A program made the translations under genes and the position numbers. A DNA stretch of 64,000 bases, from the NCBI GenBank assembly GCA_016932335.1, contig JAFGCZ010000012.1, positions 124,001 to 188,000 of the forward strand, given 5' to 3'. The DNA is from Opitutales bacterium. Lineage in GTDB: Bacteria > Verrucomicrobiota > Verrucomicrobiia > Opitutales > Oceanipulchritudinaceae. Positions 28,296 to 35,264 of the stretch are shown one piece after another. How positions within the stretch are numbered: position 1 is the stretch's first letter; every line of letters starts with the position of its first letter. The notes under the pieces were generated by a model. That model worked only from the letters and a program-made list of their open reading frames with translations, was not told the DNA's origin and ran no database searches.

Positions 28296-28652
28296 TCATG
28301 CCATTCGGACGCTTCTTACGCCTTTTTAAGGCTTAGGTTTGCCCGATTTTTGATCTGTTTTCTTGCATTTCTTTTTCATAAAGGAATATCTTTACTCAGT
28401 ATGTTAAAAAAAAGTAAACGCCTCGAGCCGCTTTATTGATGCGACATAAGCCGTGGCTGTGTCGTAGACTGCGCATTATCAGCTACTTTCAGCCTTTTTA
28501 TGGGCTTGAATCGGCTTGTTTAGCGGATTCAGCCCAAAAAAAACTACCGGAAAAACCGCTTTTATCATGCTTTTGTATTGACCAGCAAGCTCATACCTAT
28601 GATGATCCGGGCTGTTATTTGGATTCACTAAACCTGTGTAAAAGGAAATCGC
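28296..28652 (+). other. Structured non-coding stretch upstream of the HU gene
   Basis: No protein-coding frame is supported in these 357 bases. Several foldable elements are seen: GCCTT-TTT-AAGGC at 28320-28332 (possible weak terminator of the GDPD gene), GCGACA with TGTCGT enclosing AGCC-GGCT at 28441-28465, and TGGGCTTGAATC with GATTCAGCCCA (one bulge) at 28501-28536. The last two lie within about 210 bases of the HU start and could form a structured 5' leader or a small RNA. A candidate -10 TATGAT is at about 28598. No known RNA family recognised. Confidence 0.35.
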
Positions 28653-28928
28653 ATGAATAAGGCTGAATTAGTTGCTTCTGTGCAAAAGATTCTTGGTGAC
28701 GACACTTCTAAGGCTGCTGCCGAACGTGCAGTTGACGCCGTTGTCGAAGCCCTCAAAAAAGGTATTAAGAAGGACAAATCTGTCCAACTTATTGGCTTTG
28801 GAACCTTCTCGGTTACCAAGCGCGCCGCCCGTACGGGTGTTAATCCGCGCACAAAGGAAAAGATCGAGATTGCTGCTTCCAAGTCTGTTAAGTTCAAGCC
28901 GGGTGCTGGTCTCAAGAGTCTTCTGTAA
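28653..28928 (+). CDS. hup: DNA-binding protein HU
   Basis: Nucleoid-associated histone-like protein of 91 aa, acting as a dimer that bends DNA. The N-terminal helices MNKAELVASVQKILG and the central signature VQLIGFGTFSVTKRAARTGVNPRTKEKIEIAASKSVKFKPG, with the flexible DNA-embracing arm, are intact. A good ribosome site (AAAAGGAAA) stands about 7 bases upstream of the ATG. It is monocistronic, with a strong terminator 31 bases downstream. HU and IHF subunits are similar; the standard arm and single gene favour HU. Confidence 0.97.
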   Translation: MNKAELVASVQKILGDDTSKAAAERAVDAVVEALKKGIKKDKSVQLIGFGTFSVTKRAARTGVNPRTKEKIEIAASKSVKFKPGAGLKSLL

Positions 28929-28959
28929 TTAGCCCCAAATACTGCTTAAAGTATTTTTT

Positions 28960-28990
28960 AACCACAAGAGTATCCCTCTTGTGGTTTTTT
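28960..28990 (+). terminator. Rho-independent terminator after HU gene
   Basis: Perfect 11-bp stem AACCACAAGAG (28960-28970) and CTCTTGTGGTT (28976-28986), 5-base loop, followed by a T-run to 28990. Confidence 0.95.
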
Positions 28991-29008
28991 ATGTTCTTGT
29001 CATGGAAA

Positions 29009-29035
29009 TAAAAAACGCCGGACGAATGTCCGGCG
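29009..29035 (-). terminator. Rho-independent terminator for the GH130 gene (minus strand)
   Basis: CGCCGGAC at 29016-29023 and GTCCGGCG at 29028-29035 form an 8-bp GC-rich stem with loop GAAT. On the minus strand it is followed by TTTTT then ATTT, 27 bases after the GH130 stop codon. Confidence 0.9.
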
Positions 29036-29062
29036 TGGCTAAATAGAAAAGAACGAGAAAAC

Positions 29063-30247
29063 TCAGGCTTCACCTGAGAATTGCTTGTTTTGCTCCCAAA
29101 GAGCTCTGCGTTGGGCCACACACCCGCCCGTAGTCATGGGATCTTCAGGCGTATTCAGCACGTAATCCAGCAGACGCTCCACTGTGGTGGTTGCCACGCG
29201 CTGGACGGTGTCACAGGTCGCATAGTAAATGAGCAGGCTGCCATCCTCCCGTGCGACCATTCCATTGGAGAACGCAACATTGACAAGGTCACCCACACGC
29301 TCTCCGTCATCTGCAGAAATCAGAAAACCGGAAGGAACCTTCAGCAACTTGCTTGGATCCTTCAAATCCGTAAGGAAGGCATACAACACATAGCGCAATC
29401 CAGAGGCGCATCCGCGCACGCCGTGGGCGACATGCAGCCATCCGGCATCAGTCTTAATCGGGGCCGGGCCCTGGCCGTTTTTTGATTCGTAAATGGTGTG
29501 GTAGGCACGGCGATGAATAATAAATTCGTCATCAATCACAGCCGGATCCATTTTTTCGGAAAGTCCCCAACCGATTCCGCCTCCCTTGCCGGTATCGATA
29601 AAACCGTCCTGCGGGCGTGTATAGAAGGCATATTTACCCTCTACAAATTCTGGATGCAGCGCCACGTTACGTTGCTGCGGAGAAGGGGACTTGAAATCGG
29701 GCAAACGGTCCCAGTTGATCAAATCCTTACTGCGCACAATACCACATTGCGCGACAGCGCTTGAGGTGTCGCCGGCCGGTGCCGTAGGGTCCTTACGCTC
29801 TGTGCAAAAAAGACCATAAATCCACCCGTCTTCATGGGCGACCAATCGCATATCATAGACGTTAACATCGGGATCATCTGTTTCTGGAATCACTATGGGA
29901 CCATCGACAAAACGAAACCCGTCGATACCGGTTTTGCTTTTGGCCAGCCCGAAAAATGACTTACGGTCGTTTCCTTCCACACGAGCCATCAGATAAATCT
30001 CACCGTTCAATTCGATAGCACCGGAATTAAATACGGCATTTACCCCCAGACGCTCCATTCCGTAGGGATTGGTTTCAGGATTAAGATCGTAGCGCCAGTT
30101 TAAGGGAACGTGGTGGCGAGTTAGCACCGGGTGCACATAGCGTTCAAATACGCCGTTGTACCACTCCGGATGGAGTTCATTTTTCTGATTCAGCAAGCGT
30201 TCTTGCCAGGCTTGCAGTTGAGATAAGTTTTGAATCGGGGATGGCAT
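29063..30247 (-). CDS. GH130 phosphorylase, 4-O-beta-D-mannosyl-D-glucose phosphorylase type
   Basis: Phosphorolyses beta-mannosyl-1,4-glucose to alpha-mannose 1-phosphate and glucose. The 394 aa are the length of subfamily 1 enzymes. Recognisable stretches are FNSGAIELNGEIYLMARVEG, NDRKSFFGLAKS, NVYDMRLVAHEDGWIYGLFC (Asp132 aligns with the general acid Asp of the Bacteroides enzyme, as I recall it), HPEFVEGKYAFYTRPQDGFID, and GWLHVAHGVRGCASGLRYVLY. No signal peptide, so cytoplasmic. It lies 56 bases downstream of a probable compatible-solute biosynthesis operon on the same strand. Its product is the precursor of GDP-mannose, which could feed that pathway. Other beta-mannoside phosphorylases of the family are the alternative. 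Confidence 0.88.
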   Translation of the reverse strand: MPSPIQNLSQLQAWQERLLNQKNELHPEWYNGVFERYVHPVLTRHHVPLNWRYDLNPETNPYGMERLGVNAVFNSGAIELNGEIYLMARVEGNDRKSFFGLAKSKTGIDGFRFVDGPIVIPETDDPDVNVYDMRLVAHEDGWIYGLFCTERKDPTAPAGDTSSAVAQCGIVRSKDLINWDRLPDFKSPSPQQRNVALHPEFVEGKYAFYTRPQDGFIDTGKGGGIGWGLSEKMDPAVIDDEFIIHRRAYHTIYESKNGQGPAPIKTDAGWLHVAHGVRGCASGLRYVLYAFLTDLKDPSKLLKVPSGFLISADDGERVGDLVNVAFSNGMVAREDGSLLIYYATCDTVQRVATTTVERLLDYVLNTPEDPMTTGGCVAQRRALWEQNKQFSGEA

Positions 30248-30303
30248 CTCTTTCTGGTTAATCTCAATAGTCTTAAAGACAAGGACAATTGCGCTCTCTG
30301 CCT

Positions 30304-31173
30304 TCAGGTTTTTTTGTCAACCAGATGAATCAACTGATTTAAGTCCGTAATCACTGAATCCGGCCGTTGCCGTTCACTTCTGGGATCCTCTGTTCTCAAC
30401 CTCAGCGAACGTTTATCTCCAGCAAAGAGCACCCCCTTCAACCCGCTGGCCTGAGCCGGCCAAATATCGTTGCGCATATCGTTGCCCACAAAGATCGCCT
30501 CTTCAGGTACAATCCCTTTGGCTTTTAGGTTTTTTACCAGCGGTTGGTAGATTTCTGGAGAAGGTTTTCCTGTCCTCAACTCATACGAATAAATGCACAG
30601 CTCTTTACTGAAGCCGTGTTCCTGTGCGGTTTTTCCGGTAAATGCTTCAAACAGGTGTGGAGTAAAAAACTGAGCGTTGGAAACAATTCCCAACAGCATG
30701 CCTTTATCCCTTAAGCTTTTAAGCGCTTCGCTCAATGAGGGCATTGAGTAAACTGGGTTTGCCATGCATTCATAATCAATGGCGATGGACTCAATATGTG
30801 AGTGTAGGCATCCCTTGACCCCCATCCCTGCCAGAAATTTCTCCCAGATTTCTCTGATTTCTACCTCGGGATAGTCTGTCCCTTTGGCTTTTTCTGCTTC
30901 CTGCGATTGCACAATGAGGGATTGGAAATAGTCCCAGAGAAATTCTTTGGTTGGGGTGATTCCATGCTTTTTCAGCACCATTCTCAAGGACTGTTCACGG
31001 TCAATTCCATTGGCCAGGCTGATGTCTCCAGATCCCGAAATAAACAGCGTTCCGTAAAGGTCAAAAATGCAAGCCTTGATGCCCTTCATTGAGTGTAATT
31101 CCGGGGTGACTCCAGTGGAGATAGGGGTCAGTTTACTGCTTAGCGAATAGATGCGTTCGGCTTGTAGGTGCAT
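30304..31173 (-). CDS. HAD-superfamily phosphatase, possible mannosylglucosyl-3-phosphoglycerate phosphatase (MggB-like)
   Basis: Complete HAD motif set: CIFDLYGTLF (nucleophile Asp; +2 is Tyr), GIVSNAQFF, TGKPSPEIYQPL and FVGNDMRNDIWPA. The cap lies between motifs I and II, subfamily IA style. The start at 31173 follows the GT4 stop by 3 bases; an internal ATG at 31089 directly before the HAD core is an alternative, and neither has a strong ribosome site. In the order gpgS, GT4, HAD the expected role is to remove the phosphate from a (mannosyl)glucosyl-3-phosphoglycerate and release the uncharged-head compatible solute. That role is inferred from context; the fold assignment is firm. Confidence 0.82.
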   Translation of the reverse strand: MHLQAERIYSLSSKLTPISTGVTPELHSMKGIKACIFDLYGTLFISGSGDISLANGIDREQSLRMVLKKHGITPTKEFLWDYFQSLIVQSQEAEKAKGTDYPEVEIREIWEKFLAGMGVKGCLHSHIESIAIDYECMANPVYSMPSLSEALKSLRDKGMLLGIVSNAQFFTPHLFEAFTGKTAQEHGFSKELCIYSYELRTGKPSPEIYQPLVKNLKAKGIVPEEAIFVGNDMRNDIWPAQASGLKGVLFAGDKRSLRLRTEDPRSERQRPDSVITDLNQLIHLVDKKT

Positions 31174-31176
31174 GGC

Positions 31177-32610
31177 TCAGGATTTCAGGAATCGAAATGT
31201 TTGGGGGTTTAGAAAACAGCTCAGCAGCTTTATCGGCGCAATGGGCGCGCCCAGCTTATCTGCTGAAGAGGAAAGCAGGTGCCTGTAATCCCTGAGCAAG
31301 CGTTTTGCATACTGCTCCAGGTTGTAGGTCTCTGTTGTTACGGTTCGGTTGCGGGCGATTATCGCCGGAGGAATGTCTGTTTTGATGCAGGGGAGTGTTG
31401 TCTTTAACTCCGGGTCGCGGTATATTGCCCGGATGATACGTTCCTGCTCTGCTTCGTCGAGAGCCCCGAAATCAATGCTTTCCGGGGGGGCCTTGGTCGA
31501 CATAAATGCGTTTACCGCTCCTTGGGGTAATCTTAATTTAAAGGACTCGTAGTAACGAGTCAGAGCATATTCTACTTTTTCTGCAAAGTTCTTAGACAAC
31601 AGTTTTCTGGGGATCGGTATTTGCGTATATAGATTGCTTAGGTCTATCCCCGAAAAATCCTCCGTAATGTCCGGGAGATTGCGGCCTGCCAAAGGTTTCC
31701 CAAATAGCCAAGGCTCAAGATAAGCCAATCCGAAGCCTTCCTGGATGCTTGTTGTCAGCAGACATTCCGACCTTCCGATCCAATCTTCAAAACGAGTGTC
31801 TGGGCGTGTGCCAACTCCAAAGAGAACCGGTATTTTCAATTCTTTTACTAGGCTTTCCCAGTGTTCGTAAATTGGATGCCAGAGGGGATTGTCGGGAGGC
31901 AAGGTGCTGGCCAGTACGGTGTTCCCATCGTCCATCAACATCGAAAGCAGGAGCAATTCTCCCATGTTCTTTCGACGTATGCCTCGTGTAGGGTAGAGCA
32001 GCAGTCGCTTTCGCGTTCCCGGTAATGGGTCCCTCAGATCTTCCGGTAGTTCTTTCCCAACGATGGCATTGGGGATTATGGAAAGCACGTCATCGGGCAT
32101 TCCGGCAGCTTTCAGGTATCCGGCATCTCGGGAATTGATCACCGCGTAATGAATGTTACCGCGAATCGGGTAGGGCGAATGAACTCCCGCAGCGATCAGA
32201 CCTTCCCTCAACAGTTGATAGTTTTGCGGGCGCCCATCTTCTGCAAAATCATGCATCTGCAGGTAAAGGCGTTCTCCTGCTTGTGCCAGTGTTTTGATCA
32301 ACTCTGGAAAAACGATATTTTTTCCGAGTGAGTGATTGTGGATGTGCCAAATATCCGGTGCACTTCCTAATAGACGCTTCGCCACAGACTTCAGTTCTCC
32401 GCCCAGAGTGGATCCGTTAATGCGGCTTTTTTGGCAATACTGCAGACCTTCTACGCACGCGTGCTTTTTCAGCCGAGTTCCTATGTAGGGAAGTCCTCCG
32501 ATAACCGCACAGTCCACTCCAATGCCTTCCAAGGCCTCCACTGCATTCTCAATTACAGTGGTAACGCCTCCCCGTTGCAGGTGGTAATGAATGATGGCAA
32601 CCTTCATCAT
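31177..32610 (-). CDS. GT4-type glycosyltransferase, possible mannosylglucosyl-3-phosphoglycerate synthase (MggA-like)
   Basis: 477 aa GT-B glycosyltransferase. The N-terminal half begins KVAIIHYHLQRGGVTTVIENAV, the glycine-rich acceptor-side loop of the GT4 family; IWHIHNHSLGKN follows. The C-terminal half contains LLLYPTRGIRRKNMGELLLL and the nucleotide-sugar E-x7-E-like segment TTSIQEGFGLAYLEPWLFGKP. The ATG at 32610 overlaps the gpgS stop (ATGA). Known mannosylglucosylglycerate pathways (Petrotoga) use a GDP-mannose-dependent glycosyltransferase after GpgS and before a HAD phosphatase, exactly this gene order. The donor and acceptor here are not proven; a glucosyl transfer would also fit. 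Confidence 0.8.
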   Translation of the reverse strand: MMKVAIIHYHLQRGGVTTVIENAVEALEGIGVDCAVIGGLPYIGTRLKKHACVEGLQYCQKSRINGSTLGGELKSVAKRLLGSAPDIWHIHNHSLGKNIVFPELIKTLAQAGERLYLQMHDFAEDGRPQNYQLLREGLIAAGVHSPYPIRGNIHYAVINSRDAGYLKAAGMPDDVLSIIPNAIVGKELPEDLRDPLPGTRKRLLLYPTRGIRRKNMGELLLLSMLMDDGNTVLASTLPPDNPLWHPIYEHWESLVKELKIPVLFGVGTRPDTRFEDWIGRSECLLTTSIQEGFGLAYLEPWLFGKPLAGRNLPDITEDFSGIDLSNLYTQIPIPRKLLSKNFAEKVEYALTRYYESFKLRLPQGAVNAFMSTKAPPESIDFGALDEAEQERIIRAIYRDPELKTTLPCIKTDIPPAIIARNRTVTTETYNLEQYAKRLLRDYRHLLSSSADKLGAPIAPIKLLSCFLNPQTFRFLKS

Positions 32611-33587
32611 GAATCGACACCGTACTTTTTCCTGTATTCAGGGATTTCCAGCATAGGGGGTCTTTCCTCTTCTATGATTTCTTTGACGACTTGCTCATAA
32701 CGGTTTTCCTGTGCCTGAAACTGCCTGTAGAGATTCGACATTTCCGGGAGTCGATCCACCATGCCAAAACTTTCCAGGCGCTTGAGAAAACTCTGGAGAA
32801 TCCCAAATGACATCTTCCCCAGATCCAGTGTGGTCTGGTTGCGGTGGATTCTCTGATCAAGGTCGGTTTGTCCAAAAGCATCCAATCCCCAGTGGTGATA
32901 CACATCCAGTATATGAGAGGTTTCAACTCCGTAACCGATCGGGAAGGCGATTGCTTCCAATACCTCTCGGCGGACGGCATACTCGCCCGATAATGGTTGA
33001 ATAATGGCGGATAATTCCGGGAAGAAGAGTGAGAATAATGGCCGAACCAGTATTTCCGTTACACGTCCTCCGCCACTGGGCCGTATTCCCTGAGAAAAGG
33101 CGAGTGGTCTGTCATAAAATGCTTTTACATATTGCATTTCGTCCCGGTAAATCAAAGGGGCTACCAGTCCGTAGCAGAAACGCGGATGAATGTTCTTAAT
33201 GTCCGCATCTACGTAACAGATAATATCTCCTTCCAGCTGATAAATCGCCTTCCACAGGTTTTCACCTTTGCCGCGCTTGAATCCATACGGTTCGAGGATT
33301 TCTGAGGAAAGATAAACATCGGCGCCAAAAGCCGCAGCAACTTCTCTGGTCTTGTCAGTGGATCCGGAATCGATTACTGCCAGCTCATCAATCAGAGGGT
33401 AGCGATCCATCAGCTCACTCTTGAAGATGACCAGTTCTTTGCCGATCGTTTTCTCCTCATTGAGAGTAGGGATACACAGAGAAATTTTTAAACCCTTGCG
33501 TTCTTTCTCACGAATTAGCGCTAATATATCCCAGAAGTCGCTGTGGTGAAACGTGTTCTTTTCCAGCCATTGTTCAATCGATTTCAT
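32607..33587 (-). CDS. gpgS: Glucosyl-3-phosphoglycerate synthase GpgS (GT81)
   Basis: Transfers glucose from an NDP-glucose to D-3-phosphoglycerate, the first step to glucosylglycerate-type compatible solutes. The GT-A fold is clear: ISLCIPTLNEEKTIGKEL, ELAVIDSGSTDKTREVAAAFGADV, EPYGFKRGKGENLWKAIY, DIICYVDADIKNIHPRFCYG (metal-binding Asp-x-Asp), and the later QPLSGEYAVRREVLEAI and GYGVETSHILDVYHHWG. I chose the ATG at 33587 because GGAGG stands 8 bases upstream; an ATG at 33602 and a TTG at 33605 lie in frame. It overlaps the M20 gene by 14 bases and the glycosyltransferase by 4. Length 326 aa, as in the family. Confidence 0.93.
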   Translation of the reverse strand: MKSIEQWLEKNTFHHSDFWDILALIREKERKGLKISLCIPTLNEEKTIGKELVIFKSELMDRYPLIDELAVIDSGSTDKTREVAAAFGADVYLSSEILEPYGFKRGKGENLWKAIYQLEGDIICYVDADIKNIHPRFCYGLVAPLIYRDEMQYVKAFYDRPLAFSQGIRPSGGGRVTEILVRPLFSLFFPELSAIIQPLSGEYAVRREVLEAIAFPIGYGVETSHILDVYHHWGLDAFGQTDLDQRIHRNQTTLDLGKMSFGILQSFLKRLESFGMVDRLPEMSNLYRQFQAQENRYEQVVKEIIEEERPPMLEIPEYRKKYGVDS

Positions 33588-34743
33588 CACAAATGCCTCC
33601 ATCAATAGCGCAGATTACCGCCAGTACCTGTGCAATTCCTGTAAAGAGTGGATCGATATCCACATACTCAAAATCATCCTCTTTTTTGGATCCGGAAGTC
33701 AGCCCCAGCGTTAGGGCCGGTATCCCTTTGGCAATAATAGCAGAAAGATCTCCCACGCTTGGCGCCATGCGTGCTTTTATGCCCAACTCTTTCATTATGG
33801 TTCTGGCGGTTTCCACCAGCGGGTGAGTGAAGTCGATACCGCCCGTTTTATTTCTGGAGATGACTTTCACTGACACATGCACCAGCTCTTCGCTGTCCAT
33901 TTCATCCACAATCGCTTGAATGGTTCTCAGAATGTCACCGATCATTCCCGTTTGTTCGCTGCGGATTTCGAATTTTAAACGAGCTTTGGTAGCCGGTTTT
34001 CCATATGTTTTTCCCCCACTGATTGAGCCCAAAATAATGGATGTTTTGGGCGATTGGGGGAGGGGTATGGACATCATCCTCGAGATGATTTTGGTCAAAG
34101 TCATAATGGCGATGCTGGCGTCTCCAGATGCCACATTCTCTACTGTGCAGCTAATTTCTCCACGCATCATTCCCAGGCAACTGTAGCTGAGGCGCCCCAG
34201 ATGAACCCCTTCCAGGCATAATGCCGATTTAAATGTCAACGGAGTGTGATTAATAAAAAAGCGAAGGCCTTCCAGATCTCCTTTGCCCAGGCTTTTTACG
34301 GCCCCGAGGAGCACCAGGTTATGTTTTAGGCGAATACCGAGCCGTTCCAGAATGGTTGGCAGAGATGCCATAACGGCCACTCCCAGGCTGTTGTCAGCGA
34401 TTCCAAAGCCGTTGATTCGATCAGTGCTCACATGCATGGTATGGTCAACTCCTGCTTCAAACTCCGTGTCTACATGGGCAGAAATCAAAATATTCTCTTT
34501 TCCGTTGCTTCCCGGAAGCACCGCAGTCGGATTTCCCGCTTCATCGCAGGAAATGTTCTGTAAACCGCCTTCCGTAAAACGATCCAAGAGGAATCGGGCT
34601 CTCCCGGCTTCGGAGAATGAGGGGGCCGGTATTTCGCCTATCATCACCGCATTTGCCAGCACAATCTCTCTCAACTTGTGCAACTCATCCCTGTTTTTGA
34701 GCAAATGTTCTAAGATGGTTTTCAACTCGCTCTTTTTTATCAT
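33574..34743 (-). CDS. M20-family peptidase-like zinc hydrolase, first gene of the solute cluster
   Basis: 389 aa from the ATG at 34743, which has AGAAAGGA just upstream; the longer frame to 34848 is less likely. The M20/M42 layout is seen: ILISAHVDTEF with the first metal His and Asp, NGFGIADNSLGVAVMASLP (second metal Asp), a dimerisation-domain insertion (ASGDASIAIMTLTKIISRM), and SVGDLSAIIAKGIPALTLG near the C-terminus. At the usual Glu-Glu catalytic pair it reads LLGAVKSLGKGDLEGL instead of a clear EE, and the metal-binding Glu region is CLEGVHLG. The usual base may therefore be altered, and the activity could be non-peptidase. It heads the operon with gpgS; its role there is unknown. Confidence 0.78.
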   Translation of the reverse strand: MIKKSELKTILEHLLKNRDELHKLREIVLANAVMIGEIPAPSFSEAGRARFLLDRFTEGGLQNISCDEAGNPTAVLPGSNGKENILISAHVDTEFEAGVDHTMHVSTDRINGFGIADNSLGVAVMASLPTILERLGIRLKHNLVLLGAVKSLGKGDLEGLRFFINHTPLTFKSALCLEGVHLGRLSYSCLGMMRGEISCTVENVASGDASIAIMTLTKIISRMMSIPLPQSPKTSIILGSISGGKTYGKPATKARLKFEIRSEQTGMIGDILRTIQAIVDEMDSEELVHVSVKVISRNKTGGIDFTHPLVETARTIMKELGIKARMAPSVGDLSAIIAKGIPALTLGLTSGSKKEDDFEYVDIDPLFTGIAQVLAVICAIDGGICDEID

Positions 34744-35264
34744 ACATCCTTTCTGTATCCGCCCGTTGGGCTTCTGTTTCTGTTGGCTTGCATTATGCCT
34801 GTGTGGCTTAATACGAAATTTCAGGCACTTGCAGAAAAAAAAAAGCAATTACCATGCCCGGGGCACTCTTCTGTATACACTTCGGCAGAGGCTTTCCATT
34901 TCAGATAATTCAAAAATAGCTTTGTTGGCAACCCTACATTCGAATTTTGCAGAATTCTAACTTTATGTCTGCCTGTTTATAGAGTGGTTATTTTCTGGTT
35001 TTTTTGCGTTGCCCGCAGAGAAGGAAAATTAATCGCAGTAACTCTTGTGTAAGAGTGGAATATGAGTGGTTGTTACCATTTCTTTTTTCATAGAAATATC
35101 CTGTCACAATCGAAAAAGAAGTAGCATTTGCTTCGATTAACTTTTTGGAATTTAGGCATTTGTGCTTTTGCTTCGTTTGTTCGTCTACTTCTGTTAACCC
35201 AAGTTGTTCAAGACACTGCCCGCGCAGGTTTTGACCTACTGCAAACAACATATGCTACAAGACT
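34744..35264. other. Intergenic region between divergent M20 and TonB-receptor genes
   Basis: These 521 AT-rich bases hold no gene I can support. One small hairpin is visible (ACTCTT-GTGT-AAGAGT at 35041-35056) and a short palindrome CTGCCCGCGCAG near 35215. The region must carry promoters in both directions. No recognised operator or riboswitch. Confidence 0.4.

Noticed and set aside
34988-35251. 87-codon minus-strand open frame between the M20 and receptor genes
   Set aside because: No recognisable domain, no ribosome site, overlaps the presumed promoter region; codon use looks random.
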